Below, in pieces: positions 45,401 to 53,500 of a stretch of DNA of 64,000 bases. Both the position numbers and the translations under genes were made by a program. Each line of letters begins with the position of its first letter. Positions within the stretch are counted from its first letter, which is position 1. The stretch comes from JAFEDN01 sp963832945 (lineage in GTDB: Bacteria > Pseudomonadota > Gammaproteobacteria > Coxiellales > Coxiellaceae): the NCBI GenBank assembly GCA_963832945.1, contig CAWHVV010000010.1, positions 682,001 to 746,000 of the forward strand, in the 5' to 3' direction. The notes under the pieces are model-generated. The model was not told the DNA's origin, made no database searches, and worked only from the letters and a program-made list of their open reading frames with translations.

Positions 45401-48400
45401 CTGAGAAGATCCGGATCCCCGGTTCGCGCACGCGCATTCACAGCCGATGGCTCCCCGGCAGTTCTGACATTCACTAAAGATGTGAGAGAATTCAGCATCA
45501 ACTTGTCGCCAGATTCTATTTTCACCATCAGCAAGTAGTGCAACTCCATTAGCGAGCCGGGTAGTTGAAACGAGGTAAAACTTTGGCCGCCGCTATCCTG
45601 AAATGCTTCGAAAGCGATACGCATGGTGTCCAGTAAATTTTTGCGAAAAGCATAGAGATCAGGGGGATTGTCCCAATGAGCATTGATTGCGGCGCGCGCT
45701 AACTGGTTCCAGTGCAGGAACAACATTTCCATAAAAAAGGCGTGCAGTTTTCCAAGGGGTTTGCGTTCCAGGGTTTCCTCCGAATTTAACAATTCGAAAA
45801 TAAATTTCATGGCATTTTTAAAGAGATGCGAATTGGTTACGGCTTTGTTTTCAATCAGTCCAAGTAACCTGTTGGTCTGTTCGCCTTTGTCGGTGATATC
45901 ATTGCCATTAGTAAAATAATAATTCAGTAATTTTCTGATAATTTGTCCTTCGCCATTTTCAGCGCCGATAAACTCAGTACCAAAGAAGTGGCGGGGGTTT
46001 TCCTGCTTCAGCAATAGCGCACGGAACTCATTTTTCGCGCGTATCTGCCCGGGGGTAGAGTTAATGATGCTGTGTCCGGCGGGTAGTTTAAATTCGGCGC
46101 TGGTTTTGGTCTCTTTGTATTCCATTCCCATAAGAGGGTAAATATTTTTCCAGCGCATAAATACAGACTGAAGATCGCGAAGTTCATCAAGTATATCTGT
46201 ATTATCAAAAACTTTATCCCATGCGTTAGGGTCAGACAATTCGTGAACCGGAAGTCCGGAACTTTCAAGTATTCTCGTTAAGCCTCCGACCAACTCCCGT
46301 CTTTGCTCCAGCTGGGCTTCATAGATGGCTTCCCTAATGACTTCCTTCATCCGTTCACACAATTTTGGGAAGGATGGCATCAGGCCGCTGGGAGAATTCA
46401 CCTGGTCCAGTGCGCTCGAAAATTGCAGAATCAGTTCTTCCTTTTTAAGGCCTATTTTGATTTGCGGGTCTGTTCTGAGCTGTGTGAGGATATCCTGTAA
46501 TTTCACTCGAATAGCTGCCCGGTTATTTTCCTCCGCGACGATTAATAACGCTTTTCTTTGTTTATTGAGCCGCGTATAACTTTCGATTAATTTGGGATTT
46601 GTCTCCACATGAGCGTAACGATTTCTAAGCAACAAAAGAAAACTATCTCTGATAGATTTCCGAATCTTCGGATTAATTCTATCATTTCTCAGCAGGACTT
46701 CGAGTGCACGGATAAATCCATCAAACGGTTTAGCGGAGCTTTTATGTTCTTTACTTTCTTTTTCATCTCTTGAAGGCTCAATGATATTTAATAAATAATG
46801 TGCGACTTTCCAGCAGATATCGCTGGATGGCAAACGATCGATTGATAACGTTATCAATTTTAATAAATTGATAGCAATAGAGTGATCTACCCTCTGGATG
46901 CTACGCAGATGTTCGCCAAAGGTTTCATCGGGTGATTGGTAAACGCGGGTGCGAACGTTTGACGCCAGAAATGTTTTTACAAAAGCAATGAGAACATCCG
47001 TTAAATCGGAAGAGCCTGGGACCTTAATTTCTGGCAATTTTTCTCGCGATTCATACATTATTTTATCAGCGAATTCCACCAACAGGTCCTGTGGATCAAT
47101 CTCTTCGACGAAATCTTTGTTGGTTTTACCGGTCACAAAACAGGCGCAACTATTCGCCAAATAAGCGCCACGATCGGAGTCCGCAACATCCCATGAGAAC
47201 GAACGCCAATACAGTCTCTTGGCTTTTTCCAATGCTTTCCTGCAATCGTCGTCCGTTTTCATTTCAGATAAAGATTCAAGATAGTTATGAACCAATACTG
47301 TCTTGTAAGGAGGATGCCCTTCAAATTTGAGTAATTTTTTCATCAGTTCCAAAAAGTCCGCGCTTTTAATAAATAGCGCGCGCAAATCCGGAACGTAATG
47401 ATAATAATTAAAGGCCCAGACCACTTGAGTCCAGGGGGAAAAGATCCGTTGCCCTCTTGCTGTTAAATTTAAACTTTTATTTTGAGGCTGGCTGAAAGAT
47501 AAGACAATCGCTTTGTCTTCATATTCGCGGTCCAGATGCGGATACATAGAGCGCAATAAAGATTCCGCTATCTCCACCTGACGGCTCGTTTCTTCTGAGG
47601 TCAGACACTGATAACTGGGCATTAATCCCGGAGATGGCGGGGACACATTGGCAATTTTTTCCATCTGCCCGGCAATGACGGAGAGGGTATTTCGCCGCAA
47701 TCCTTTTTCAAATTTATTGGGTATACGAACGCCCTGCGCTACCGCTATCTGACGCAAAAGACCGCGAATATCTTCTTCGTGACCACGGTCTATACGGGTT
47801 AATGACTCTACCCTGGGAATGTTGCCCCGGCTCTTAATTTCAACAACCAATCGGCCGATTTTCATAATACGCCAGTGTCCGTAGCAACTCCGGTAGATCT
47901 GATTGTCATTCGTGAGAACAAACGCATTTCCCGGAATATTTTTTCCCTCTTTCTCGTTAAATTCGGGCGTGGCGTAAAAACCATATTTTTCTGAAAGTTG
48001 ATCGGTCAAATAAATAATGGCCCGGACGTTCAAAACTTGTGACCGAATGAAATAATGAGGCGACCCCTTTATTTCCTGCTGCTTCGTCGAAATATCGGTA
48101 ATCTGTTTAATGTAATGTTTAATCTGTTCTTTAACCCGGAATTTTTCATAAAATTGGTCAATTTTCTTGATACGAACTTCCGAATCCGATTCCTGCTGGA
48201 GAAAAAGTTCCTCCGCATGATCATATAAGGCGAGTACACTTCGCTGATCCAGTAAACCTATCGGAACCTGAAGCATTATTTGCGCCATTCGACTAAAAGC
48301 TAAAGGCTGTTTTTCCGGTTGATCGTGTAGAGCTCGACTCAACGCTTTAGCATCGTCGGCCGACAAAAGTTGATAATAATTGGCAAAACTAGAAAATAGA

Positions 48401-51400
48401 TGATCAATTTTCTCAGTCTGTTCGAGGGGTGTAAAAGGTATTTTTCCAGTTTTTACACAGAATCTGACCATGGCTTCAATCATGACAGAGCTGGTCACCG
48501 TCGAAGCGCCTAACGCCTCGGCCACATCCCGGGTATCAGGTGAATCGATTTTAAATAAACAGAATAACTGCACGGCGCGTTTATCACGGCTTAACTGCCC
48601 GCCCAGTTGTCTTTTCAGATGATGCTCTATTTCGGGACGCACCATATCATTGACCTGGCCTTCCGCCTTTGGAATACATTGCACCAAAGTCCAGCACCAG
48701 GCGCGCAACGCCTGGTCCTGCTGATAATCAGGCGCAGATTTCAATAAAGCATTTTCCAAGTCCGAAAATCCGTCAATCATCTCCGGTATCAGAATTTTCA
48801 TAAACTTAATAAAGTATTCAATCCAGTCCTTATGCGTGGCCTGATCCTTAACCTGATCCAGGGCATGCAGGCGCCGGCTTTTGTTGGAATCAGGGAATGC
48901 TGTTTTAAAATAATGTTTGAACAGCTCCCGCAGTTCTTTTTTAGAATCGGGAGTCAGGGCAGAAAGACTGTTTTCTTTTTTGCGCGGGATGAGTAAACCC
49001 TCACACCTATCATAGGGAACATTAAACGCCGCACAAATACCGTCAAACAACAGGGACGTCATCTTCGCTTTTTTTAATCTGGCTGTGTGCCGGTCAAAAT
49101 TTTTGACCAGCCTTTTTCCGCCTTCGTGCCGGCCATAAGCGCTTTCATTCACTATCCGGCGCCAGGTGAGCGCCGAAAAATACCCCAAAAACTGATTGGG
49201 ATTGTTAAATGCCAGTGCAAATACGTGTTGATTAAAAAGGGAAGCGTCATCTTTTGAGGGTCCACGATAACTTTCTATGACAGACTGTAAAAAAGAATAT
49301 GCGGGATAAGCGGCCACAATAGAACTGAGTAGAGGCAATCTTTCAGGGCCTTTATGATCCTGATTCGGTATTTTCGCCGGCGGCGAATAAAGTCCCTTCT
49401 GTTCCAAAGCTCTGAATATGGGAGCCAGCGGGTCCGTATACGTAGCTTGCGGTTCCGGCCATTCGCTAAAGGATTTGAGTTCCGGTGAGATGCGAGGCGT
49501 CAACATTAATTCCTTCATCTCCGGGTCAGTCTGTTCTTCCGGTAAAATCTCTGCCCCAAGGACGGCGGGATCCCCGATGAGGATTTTCAATTCGGTTTCT
49601 TCCGGGGGAACGGCATTTTCCCCTCTCCCTTGATGGGTGGAGAACGACTGCCGTTTCCGCCCCTCACCCCAGCCCTCTCCCACAAGGTGAGAGGGAGAAT
49701 TGAGCTCGATATGTTCCGGCAGCAATAAATGATAACTGATCAAAAATCTATGGATATATTCAAAATGCTCTACATCCACGAGCGGTTCCAGAACATCGAT
49801 AAGCGTTTGCACCTTATCCACCGGCTGACCTGAAACACTGGTGGCGAAAGATAAAGGATCTATCGTCCGGCCCAGCCATACCAAAGTCTGGAAATATTCG
49901 CTCCATTCCCGGTATTGCTGAACCTGAGGCGCCAGAAGCGGGCCTGGAAACAACGAGCACAATGGCTGGTGGAGATTTTTAACAGCGATGGAAGCGATGC
50001 GCCGCTCAGCGGCGGAGGGTTGTTGGGAGAATGGATGCCGGTATGCCTGAGCGATGCGTAACAAAATAACTGCCATCGCCGTACTGACGTGGATATCGTT
50101 GCGTGACATTAATCCGCTCACCAGCGCAGCGCTCTCACTCTCAGTAAGGCCGCTACGGATTAATAAATCAGAAAAGGCATCGTTTAAGTTATCCCGAAGG
50201 GGAACGCCCGCAAAGGGCGACTGATAAGCAAATTCTTTGACTTCACATAACCTATCGATAATCGCCGCAATGATCGGTTCAACGCATTCCCAACCTTCTT
50301 CTGAAACTACTTTTGAATAAAGCTCCAGATCGGAATGAAGAGATCCCGGTAAATTTCTCTTTTTATTTCCGGGGATGTCCTTCTTCAAACTTTGGAGTTT
50401 ACGCCGGGCAAATTCACGGTCAGCCTTTTCTTTTTGCATGGCTTGCGGAAGGTTACTCAGTGCTTCCTGGCCGGACGGAAAATCTTTATTTTGAAGTAAC
50501 TTAATGACAGCGCTTGCGCGGGGAATCACGGATTTAGGTGGAACGGTGACCTTTTTAGGCATTGCCTGCGAGGAACTCGACTGGGGGGAAATTTCGAGTG
50601 GCTGTGATGAAGGCGTTAGCAACTCCAGTAATTTTTTCCGTGCCGGCCATGTCCCGCCGAACCGTATTTTCATGTAATGATCTAATTTATTGACCAGGTG
50701 AAAGTAGACTTTTTCGGCAGTCCAAAGCTTCTGAAGAAGCAGGTGAACCTTTTCTTCTTTTACCTTTTCGTCTTCAATCGGACTGCTATCATTCAAAATT
50801 ACCAAAATACGCAATCCAATGTTTTGAAACCGGATGGCGACCCTCGAATCTGCCAGGTTGCTCTGCAAAATATCCTGGTATTTTATGGCTATTTTAGCCG
50901 CACGGCTCTCTAAAAGACCGCAAAATTCGTTACCAGGCACGGCAATAAATTCCAGGGCGTAGGCTTCCGCCTCAAATAAAAACTGAGCCTTGCGTGCATT
51001 GCTCAGGGAGATATCCGGGCTGTTTTTTATGTCTAATGACCTTCTTCTATCGCCTTTACGTTCTTTATCCTCTGGATCCTTTTTTATGAATGATCCTAAT
51101 AGTCTGGAGAGGGTGGACAGTCCGGAACCTGAATCGGGCGTTTTGACTTCCAAAGGTTGGGTTTGTAGTAATAGGGACCCGATAGTCTTACGTCCTTTGT
51201 TTACTCCAGCACAAACGACATCGAGCAGCTGACCCGCCTGACATACACTCTGCTCACTCAATGATTGCAACGATTGCGGAGGTAATCTCATATCAAATAA
51301 TAGCTGAAAAAAATCAATAAAATTCTGTGGATTCGGACCCGCCGCTTCACTGAAAACGTTAATGCGCCTTAAATAATATTTATGATTTTCACTCCTCGAA

Positions 51401-53424
51401 CAAAAAGCCACCACGTTCATCAATTGTTCGCCAAGCTTTGGCCAATGCCAAGCCGGAAGTTCCCACCCGGTTTTTACTAAAGCCATGAAAATAGCGCGAA
51501 AAACCACGGGATGAATGTAGTTGTGGGAAACTGTCCGGATGACCGCTTCTCCACCGGATTCCGCCGTGGAACCATGACCCGAACTGACAAAGTGCATGAG
51601 GAAACGATAATTTTTTTCTTCTGAAAATATATTCGCCAGAGCATCCCTGAGTTTTTCCTGAAAACCTATGCCCATTTTGTCTAAAAACAGAATCGTTTGA
51701 TCTTTTATGGAAAACCGGTACTTGGGCAATTGTTTACTCATGGCAATAGAAGACACTTTAAATCTGAAAGCCTTTTCTTCTCTGATTTCCTGTTCATTAT
51801 TGGTTGACAGCGTTTGGTTAAGACCGGTGGCAACCTCGACAAAAAAATGAATAACCCTGGCCCGTAAGGCTGCCAGCTTTTTGAGGGTCAGCTCGTCATA
51901 AGTATTTTCATCCTGCAGCAATTGATCAACGTGTTCAAAAACTTCGTGGACCCGGCGGATAAATCCTTCCAGCTGGTCCGGCGTTGTTTCCGTCATTTCG
52001 CCAAGGTGGCGATAGACACTTTTTATGGAAACTCCGGACACCAACAGAAAGAAAGTCGCCTGACATTTCGGGGCAGTGACGGTAATTTTATCATCATCAA
52101 AAAACCCGGAAGAATAATCCGCTTTAATTTCTCCCACCGCCAGCAGGTCGATCGCAATGGATCGCATTAATTGTTTGAAAGGCATAAACCTTTTCTGTGT
52201 GGCAAGAGCAATACAAACGTTTAACTGCAGAACAGTAAACGATTTGAAATCCTGAACCAGCAAAGCGCGTGAAAATTCCCACACCGGTAAAATTTCAGTT
52301 CTGTTCCTGTTTGAAGAGAAATCATAAAGCCATTTGCAAAATGCCAGCAAACGTTCACAGCCTGTCGGGGTTTCCACTTCACGCGTATAGTTGTTCAGTA
52401 CCCACTGCAGAGCAGCTCTAAACAGAATAAACTGGGAATAAAGTTTCGATCGCACATCACTGCGCATTTCTCCGGCATGATGATTGTAGTGCGGCCGAAT
52501 TTCATTCTGAAAATTTTGTACGCAAGGGTAGCCATGAAGGTTCATTTCTCTGAAGGTTTCAAATAGATTCGCAAAACGTATAATTTCAAGGGTAAAGCAG
52601 ACAGTCGAGGGGACTGCCTCCCAGCATCCTTCCAGTATTTGCACCAAACGAAGACAAATTTCTTCCCGCTTCTGCCAGAAAATTGCCGGCGTCAGGCGGG
52701 AAGCGCGTTCCACATAAATAAAAAAAGACTGCATGGTCGAAGCGGGATCATCCATGAAATTAATCAGATCGACTTCTTCCACTTCCGGCTCTTCTGCTTT
52801 CAATTCTGAATCTGAAGGCCCTATACTCAATACGTCCCAATGATCAACATTTATAAAAACCTGTAAAAACAGAGTGCCTGGTAAGCTGTTTATCAGTTTT
52901 TGGATAGAGGCTGCTTTAAATTTTGCAAATCGCGATTTATCCGTGTCAGCTAATTGCTGTAAAAAGCTGACAAATTTTTTGTTATTCAGCAGGCAGTTAA
53001 AAAATGGCCTAATTTGTATACGGGCACAACCGGCCGGGTCATCGCTAATAAAATTTTCCAGACTGAATAGCCATTCGACTGCCTGTAATACTTCTTCCGG
53101 CGGAAAAAATTCCACAAAAAACAGGGAAAGATCACTGCACACACGGGGATATCGCTTGTCCGCGCCGGTATGGCGCGAAGCCTGTGTTTCGGGTGGGAAC
53201 TGCAATAGGGTAAAAAACAGAGCCGCCCGTCTCTGCGTTTCAGGGGCTGACAACGATATCGAAAACTTTTCGCACTCACGAATGGCTTTTTTTAATAGCT
53301 CAAAGCTGGGACCACAGATTTTCTCATTAAATTCATTTCTGATCTGAAGGTGGTTTGGGATAAAAAGCACGGCATACATGGCGGCGATATTCCATTCATC
53401 ATACCCGGTGCTTTCCAAATTCAT
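39403..53424 (-). CDS. Giant (4673-residue) protein of unknown function within the pilus locus
   Basis: One uninterrupted frame of 14 kb. No signal peptide or TM segment is evident; the sequence is mostly helical with charged linkers, fitting a cytoplasmic or exported solenoid-like protein. Short strand-rich modules with a -YI---LYY- core recur: SNAIYIRDLDKLYYF (near residue 2850) and SNAAYIRYDDQLFYA (near 3057), each followed about 60 residues later by LT-HT. The end is acidic (EEAIVEDSLKNVEEGREAVD). ATG 53424 has a weak binding site, and the frame is open for 52 codons upstream without ATG, GTG or TTG, with coding-like text (KKIAKELKKLQALFLGLESF), so it probably once continued from the 1207-residue frame. 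A GC-rich repeat lies in frame near residue 1240. Family not recognised. Confidence 0.8.
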   Translation of the reverse strand: MNLESTGYDEWNIAAMYAVLFIPNHLQIRNEFNEKICGPSFELLKKAIRECEKFSISLSAPETQRRAALFFTLLQFPPETQASRHTGADKRYPRVCSDLSLFFVEFFPPEEVLQAVEWLFSLENFISDDPAGCARIQIRPFFNCLLNNKKFVSFLQQLADTDKSRFAKFKAASIQKLINSLPGTLFLQVFINVDHWDVLSIGPSDSELKAEEPEVEEVDLINFMDDPASTMQSFFIYVERASRLTPAIFWQKREEICLRLVQILEGCWEAVPSTVCFTLEIIRFANLFETFREMNLHGYPCVQNFQNEIRPHYNHHAGEMRSDVRSKLYSQFILFRAALQWVLNNYTREVETPTGCERLLAFCKWLYDFSSNRNRTEILPVWEFSRALLVQDFKSFTVLQLNVCIALATQKRFMPFKQLMRSIAIDLLAVGEIKADYSSGFFDDDKITVTAPKCQATFFLLVSGVSIKSVYRHLGEMTETTPDQLEGFIRRVHEVFEHVDQLLQDENTYDELTLKKLAALRARVIHFFVEVATGLNQTLSTNNEQEIREEKAFRFKVSSIAMSKQLPKYRFSIKDQTILFLDKMGIGFQEKLRDALANIFSEEKNYRFLMHFVSSGHGSTAESGGEAVIRTVSHNYIHPVVFRAIFMALVKTGWELPAWHWPKLGEQLMNVVAFCSRSENHKYYLRRINVFSEAAGPNPQNFIDFFQLLFDMRLPPQSLQSLSEQSVCQAGQLLDVVCAGVNKGRKTIGSLLLQTQPLEVKTPDSGSGLSTLSRLLGSFIKKDPEDKERKGDRRRSLDIKNSPDISLSNARKAQFLFEAEAYALEFIAVPGNEFCGLLESRAAKIAIKYQDILQSNLADSRVAIRFQNIGLRILVILNDSSPIEDEKVKEEKVHLLLQKLWTAEKVYFHLVNKLDHYMKIRFGGTWPARKKLLELLTPSSQPLEISPQSSSSQAMPKKVTVPPKSVIPRASAVIKLLQNKDFPSGQEALSNLPQAMQKEKADREFARRKLQSLKKDIPGNKKRNLPGSLHSDLELYSKVVSEEGWECVEPIIAAIIDRLCEVKEFAYQSPFAGVPLRDNLNDAFSDLLIRSGLTESESAALVSGLMSRNDIHVSTAMAVILLRIAQAYRHPFSQQPSAAERRIASIAVKNLHQPLCSLFPGPLLAPQVQQYREWSEYFQTLVWLGRTIDPLSFATSVSGQPVDKVQTLIDVLEPLVDVEHFEYIHRFLISYHLLLPEHIELNSPSHLVGEGWGEGRKRQSFSTHQGRGENAVPPEETELKILIGDPAVLGAEILPEEQTDPEMKELMLTPRISPELKSFSEWPEPQATYTDPLAPIFRALEQKGLYSPPAKIPNQDHKGPERLPLLSSIVAAYPAYSFLQSVIESYRGPSKDDASLFNQHVFALAFNNPNQFLGYFSALTWRRIVNESAYGRHEGGKRLVKNFDRHTARLKKAKMTSLLFDGICAAFNVPYDRCEGLLIPRKKENSLSALTPDSKKELRELFKHYFKTAFPDSNKSRRLHALDQVKDQATHKDWIEYFIKFMKILIPEMIDGFSDLENALLKSAPDYQQDQALRAWCWTLVQCIPKAEGQVNDMVRPEIEHHLKRQLGGQLSRDKRAVQLFCLFKIDSPDTRDVAEALGASTVTSSVMIEAMVRFCVKTGKIPFTPLEQTEKIDHLFSSFANYYQLLSADDAKALSRALHDQPEKQPLAFSRMAQIMLQVPIGLLDQRSVLALYDHAEELFLQQESDSEVRIKKIDQFYEKFRVKEQIKHYIKQITDISTKQQEIKGSPHYFIRSQVLNVRAIIYLTDQLSEKYGFYATPEFNEKEGKNIPGNAFVLTNDNQIYRSCYGHWRIMKIGRLVVEIKSRGNIPRVESLTRIDRGHEEDIRGLLRQIAVAQGVRIPNKFEKGLRRNTLSVIAGQMEKIANVSPPSPGLMPSYQCLTSEETSRQVEIAESLLRSMYPHLDREYEDKAIVLSFSQPQNKSLNLTARGQRIFSPWTQVVWAFNYYHYVPDLRALFIKSADFLELMKKLLKFEGHPPYKTVLVHNYLESLSEMKTDDDCRKALEKAKRLYWRSFSWDVADSDRGAYLANSCACFVTGKTNKDFVEEIDPQDLLVEFADKIMYESREKLPEIKVPGSSDLTDVLIAFVKTFLASNVRTRVYQSPDETFGEHLRSIQRVDHSIAINLLKLITLSIDRLPSSDICWKVAHYLLNIIEPSRDEKESKEHKSSAKPFDGFIRALEVLLRNDRINPKIRKSIRDSFLLLLRNRYAHVETNPKLIESYTRLNKQRKALLIVAEENNRAAIRVKLQDILTQLRTDPQIKIGLKKEELILQFSSALDQVNSPSGLMPSFPKLCERMKEVIREAIYEAQLEQRRELVGGLTRILESSGLPVHELSDPNAWDKVFDNTDILDELRDLQSVFMRWKNIYPLMGMEYKETKTSAEFKLPAGHSIINSTPGQIRAKNEFRALLLKQENPRHFFGTEFIGAENGEGQIIRKLLNYYFTNGNDITDKGEQTNRLLGLIENKAVTNSHLFKNAMKFIFELLNSEETLERKPLGKLHAFFMEMLFLHWNQLARAAINAHWDNPPDLYAFRKNLLDTMRIAFEAFQDSGGQSFTSFQLPGSLMELHYLLMVKIESGDKLMLNSLTSLVNVRTAGEPSAVNARARTGDPDLLSAGACVITHTLGALSNDVLPDSFRDALELLLQEQTVLENIQIKEEHERKSEAGFVPTEDRRNQRSLVRLRRGKHFSDQPDEYKCPQFGFSVPELLAAVVDEVPIPLEKFNSDALSRVSDYNLRENISNIVNTLDTLGGCSLIKLRGSDSKDSKNEDPELEKLKSGNLKNLICQGASNAIYIRDLDKLYYFKYNRAGEGTLTELDVDSGSLPRFDETMRVGELGYAQPRLLSERRLDQIKELTDHTTEPNPEDEKEPSESVLPGELIRVPRTRTVGALLQGMMRAGELRLIINTKIEIKADTKPKDLVPGIENMNFPAFKNYAAWYDKFRWIAGLLNPRQPVDSLFNFKPNFDWRKLRIFWGGCDLVLMETQPTIENVKQLTIISNAAYIRYDDQLFYANNINEIVNDKIIAANKCTLSVVNLKDFSDFDARLEVAGLSPGEGRKLTAEQLKEIFNLTEHTHLEKVERPWEDRYYQIFHAIEKRYLALLPLQREAVRDEVLRDVPSSLREMADGEDVTLLGLITRWEDVGVVSYIDPNQVARRKLFANFNRFSQFLSGLFIDTERSRLSNARYFPLLNGIVSETTNKIFVPDALDNKIKNILIRPELRKYFLRELAEVCLDDNIQPLLNALEKPICRTVLVASKPVELHWTENLLETAWTALAHEMLGRSQQSSSYFEEDDSQLQVAAQQNELIHHLIEWRTKISEAFPTRGCTRILILGKNDATPSRAAGNDPMAIYIAEDKQGGEFHAWWYEDHDFKRHRIDKEHQDNFQNMAGEIANRTKNNEYFDYSGYNKWRSDAMEKKEDGRDIVLEGDSSLTMQKVDCLREFLIIFKDRFRRNKQDCFTLYQHLVDWAILAWFASGKARTAELIAVFRLSSIAELNVDQLDFWSQHAQSMTFKENTVKIQELFKALSDYEPRFTRWTLIEDYLESRPARKETPPFRIIPFIEQFLKEKNQKGIDFFNDTLFDRDAYNATSFIVCVLRKLGMDGEKILVNFGDMVGKNSLQNQLIEYLKSISCNPNAKELILAEEDTVEKAALKEEERKPVVEAQVRLNGFIHLLLGLRIELLDREPTVEEKKRVVEQKCIYMIQKSEGRYELGVYIAKVGEQKGNEDESSRYHQWPLNLPEYKELLPDERLSQQQLDGDYNLRQAILNYAGDVCGSVSLGAMEAWPAVESGKEFTRRIRPNDIPSPSGNLAAMIMGVADSGYDLYIINDFDVKACTATPGSAEMVLPGGHAIKNAVVINTHNKACLIRMGKVIQQDIDVDIKNCRQLKKSYKDPALPGKLSRITTPPALVCSVIADVTAEAGRTWLPNLEIVENGQPGQQLLLTKTRIKSYDEQLPFAIAHRLFKNFTDSAEAKVLNVKWLDELHEKGWLRPLRAYIALLGYKRFTEEGGRILESDESWTVRFQRMVKLMEKTLGITIKQDSGCQNIITTDEFKRLMELFQAGIAKFSEFVLTFNLFLPPRVESAVSPAGKYGYGSDMGILHRICDDSTLNEKIFRTHCLELLTKLAQLTNPSVADPVPSEERLSKLLFLNQLPEEQVLAGYSGQYLLVGSRKFKFDGQKSVDDPRIEFSNLQYFDEKGNPCKLYSFPDADFNTILQESLLTSGFDIVLTAMAAELKEKEIETEAKKIYQKRGNAPVIIYQKMLKTTNYYVLGQTANGLSLTKTTSNIAQGLEFPDMGGEKYLVKNPAYSAAYKEIIGKKAHYPENGKLRSRAPLDREQVKKFAFTGGEDGQLRLISSEQKCELIWLETMPQGDMLNFCKGKIVFISTELVPKFKLVGQRYAHETSTLCSNLYFVYQGRLTGVKVPAHGAEFFNKKLSKLIKKSKGNELILTAAEVDELINRWKADNVRCANAGTLFPMRDNLLKFLQGGNRPDSIQSVILIPESAPMPRDDREDAAPVETKKEKKQELKAEPLNIRFEHEKDRIAQSITAPLPFELSGSPQNPSVNSVQKELVRFVSDGRSLYNSLPTPEEAIVEDSLKNVEEGREAVDMNF
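49617..49705. repeat. GC-rich palindromic repeat inserted in frame in the giant gene
   Basis: Matches the element at 39225-39345 over the CCGCCCCTCACCCCAGCC / CTCTCCC core, with CCCTCTCCC and GGTGAGAGGGAGA ends in inverted relation. On the coding strand it reads SPSHLVGEGWGEG, a string well known from translated interspersed repeats, then about 17 further residues, and the giant frame continues. This parallels the Rickettsia palindromic elements found inside genes. Confidence 0.72.
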
Positions 53425-53500
53425 CTCTTTCAGGTACCCGTAAAAACTTTCCAGGCCCAGGAAAAGTGCCTGTAATTTCTTTAGTTCCTTTGCAATTTTC

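Noticed and set aside
39413..53347. Many open frames on the + strand opposite the giant gene
   Set aside because: They lack ribosome binding sites and protein-like composition and are mirror frames of a well-behaved minus-strand coding sequence.
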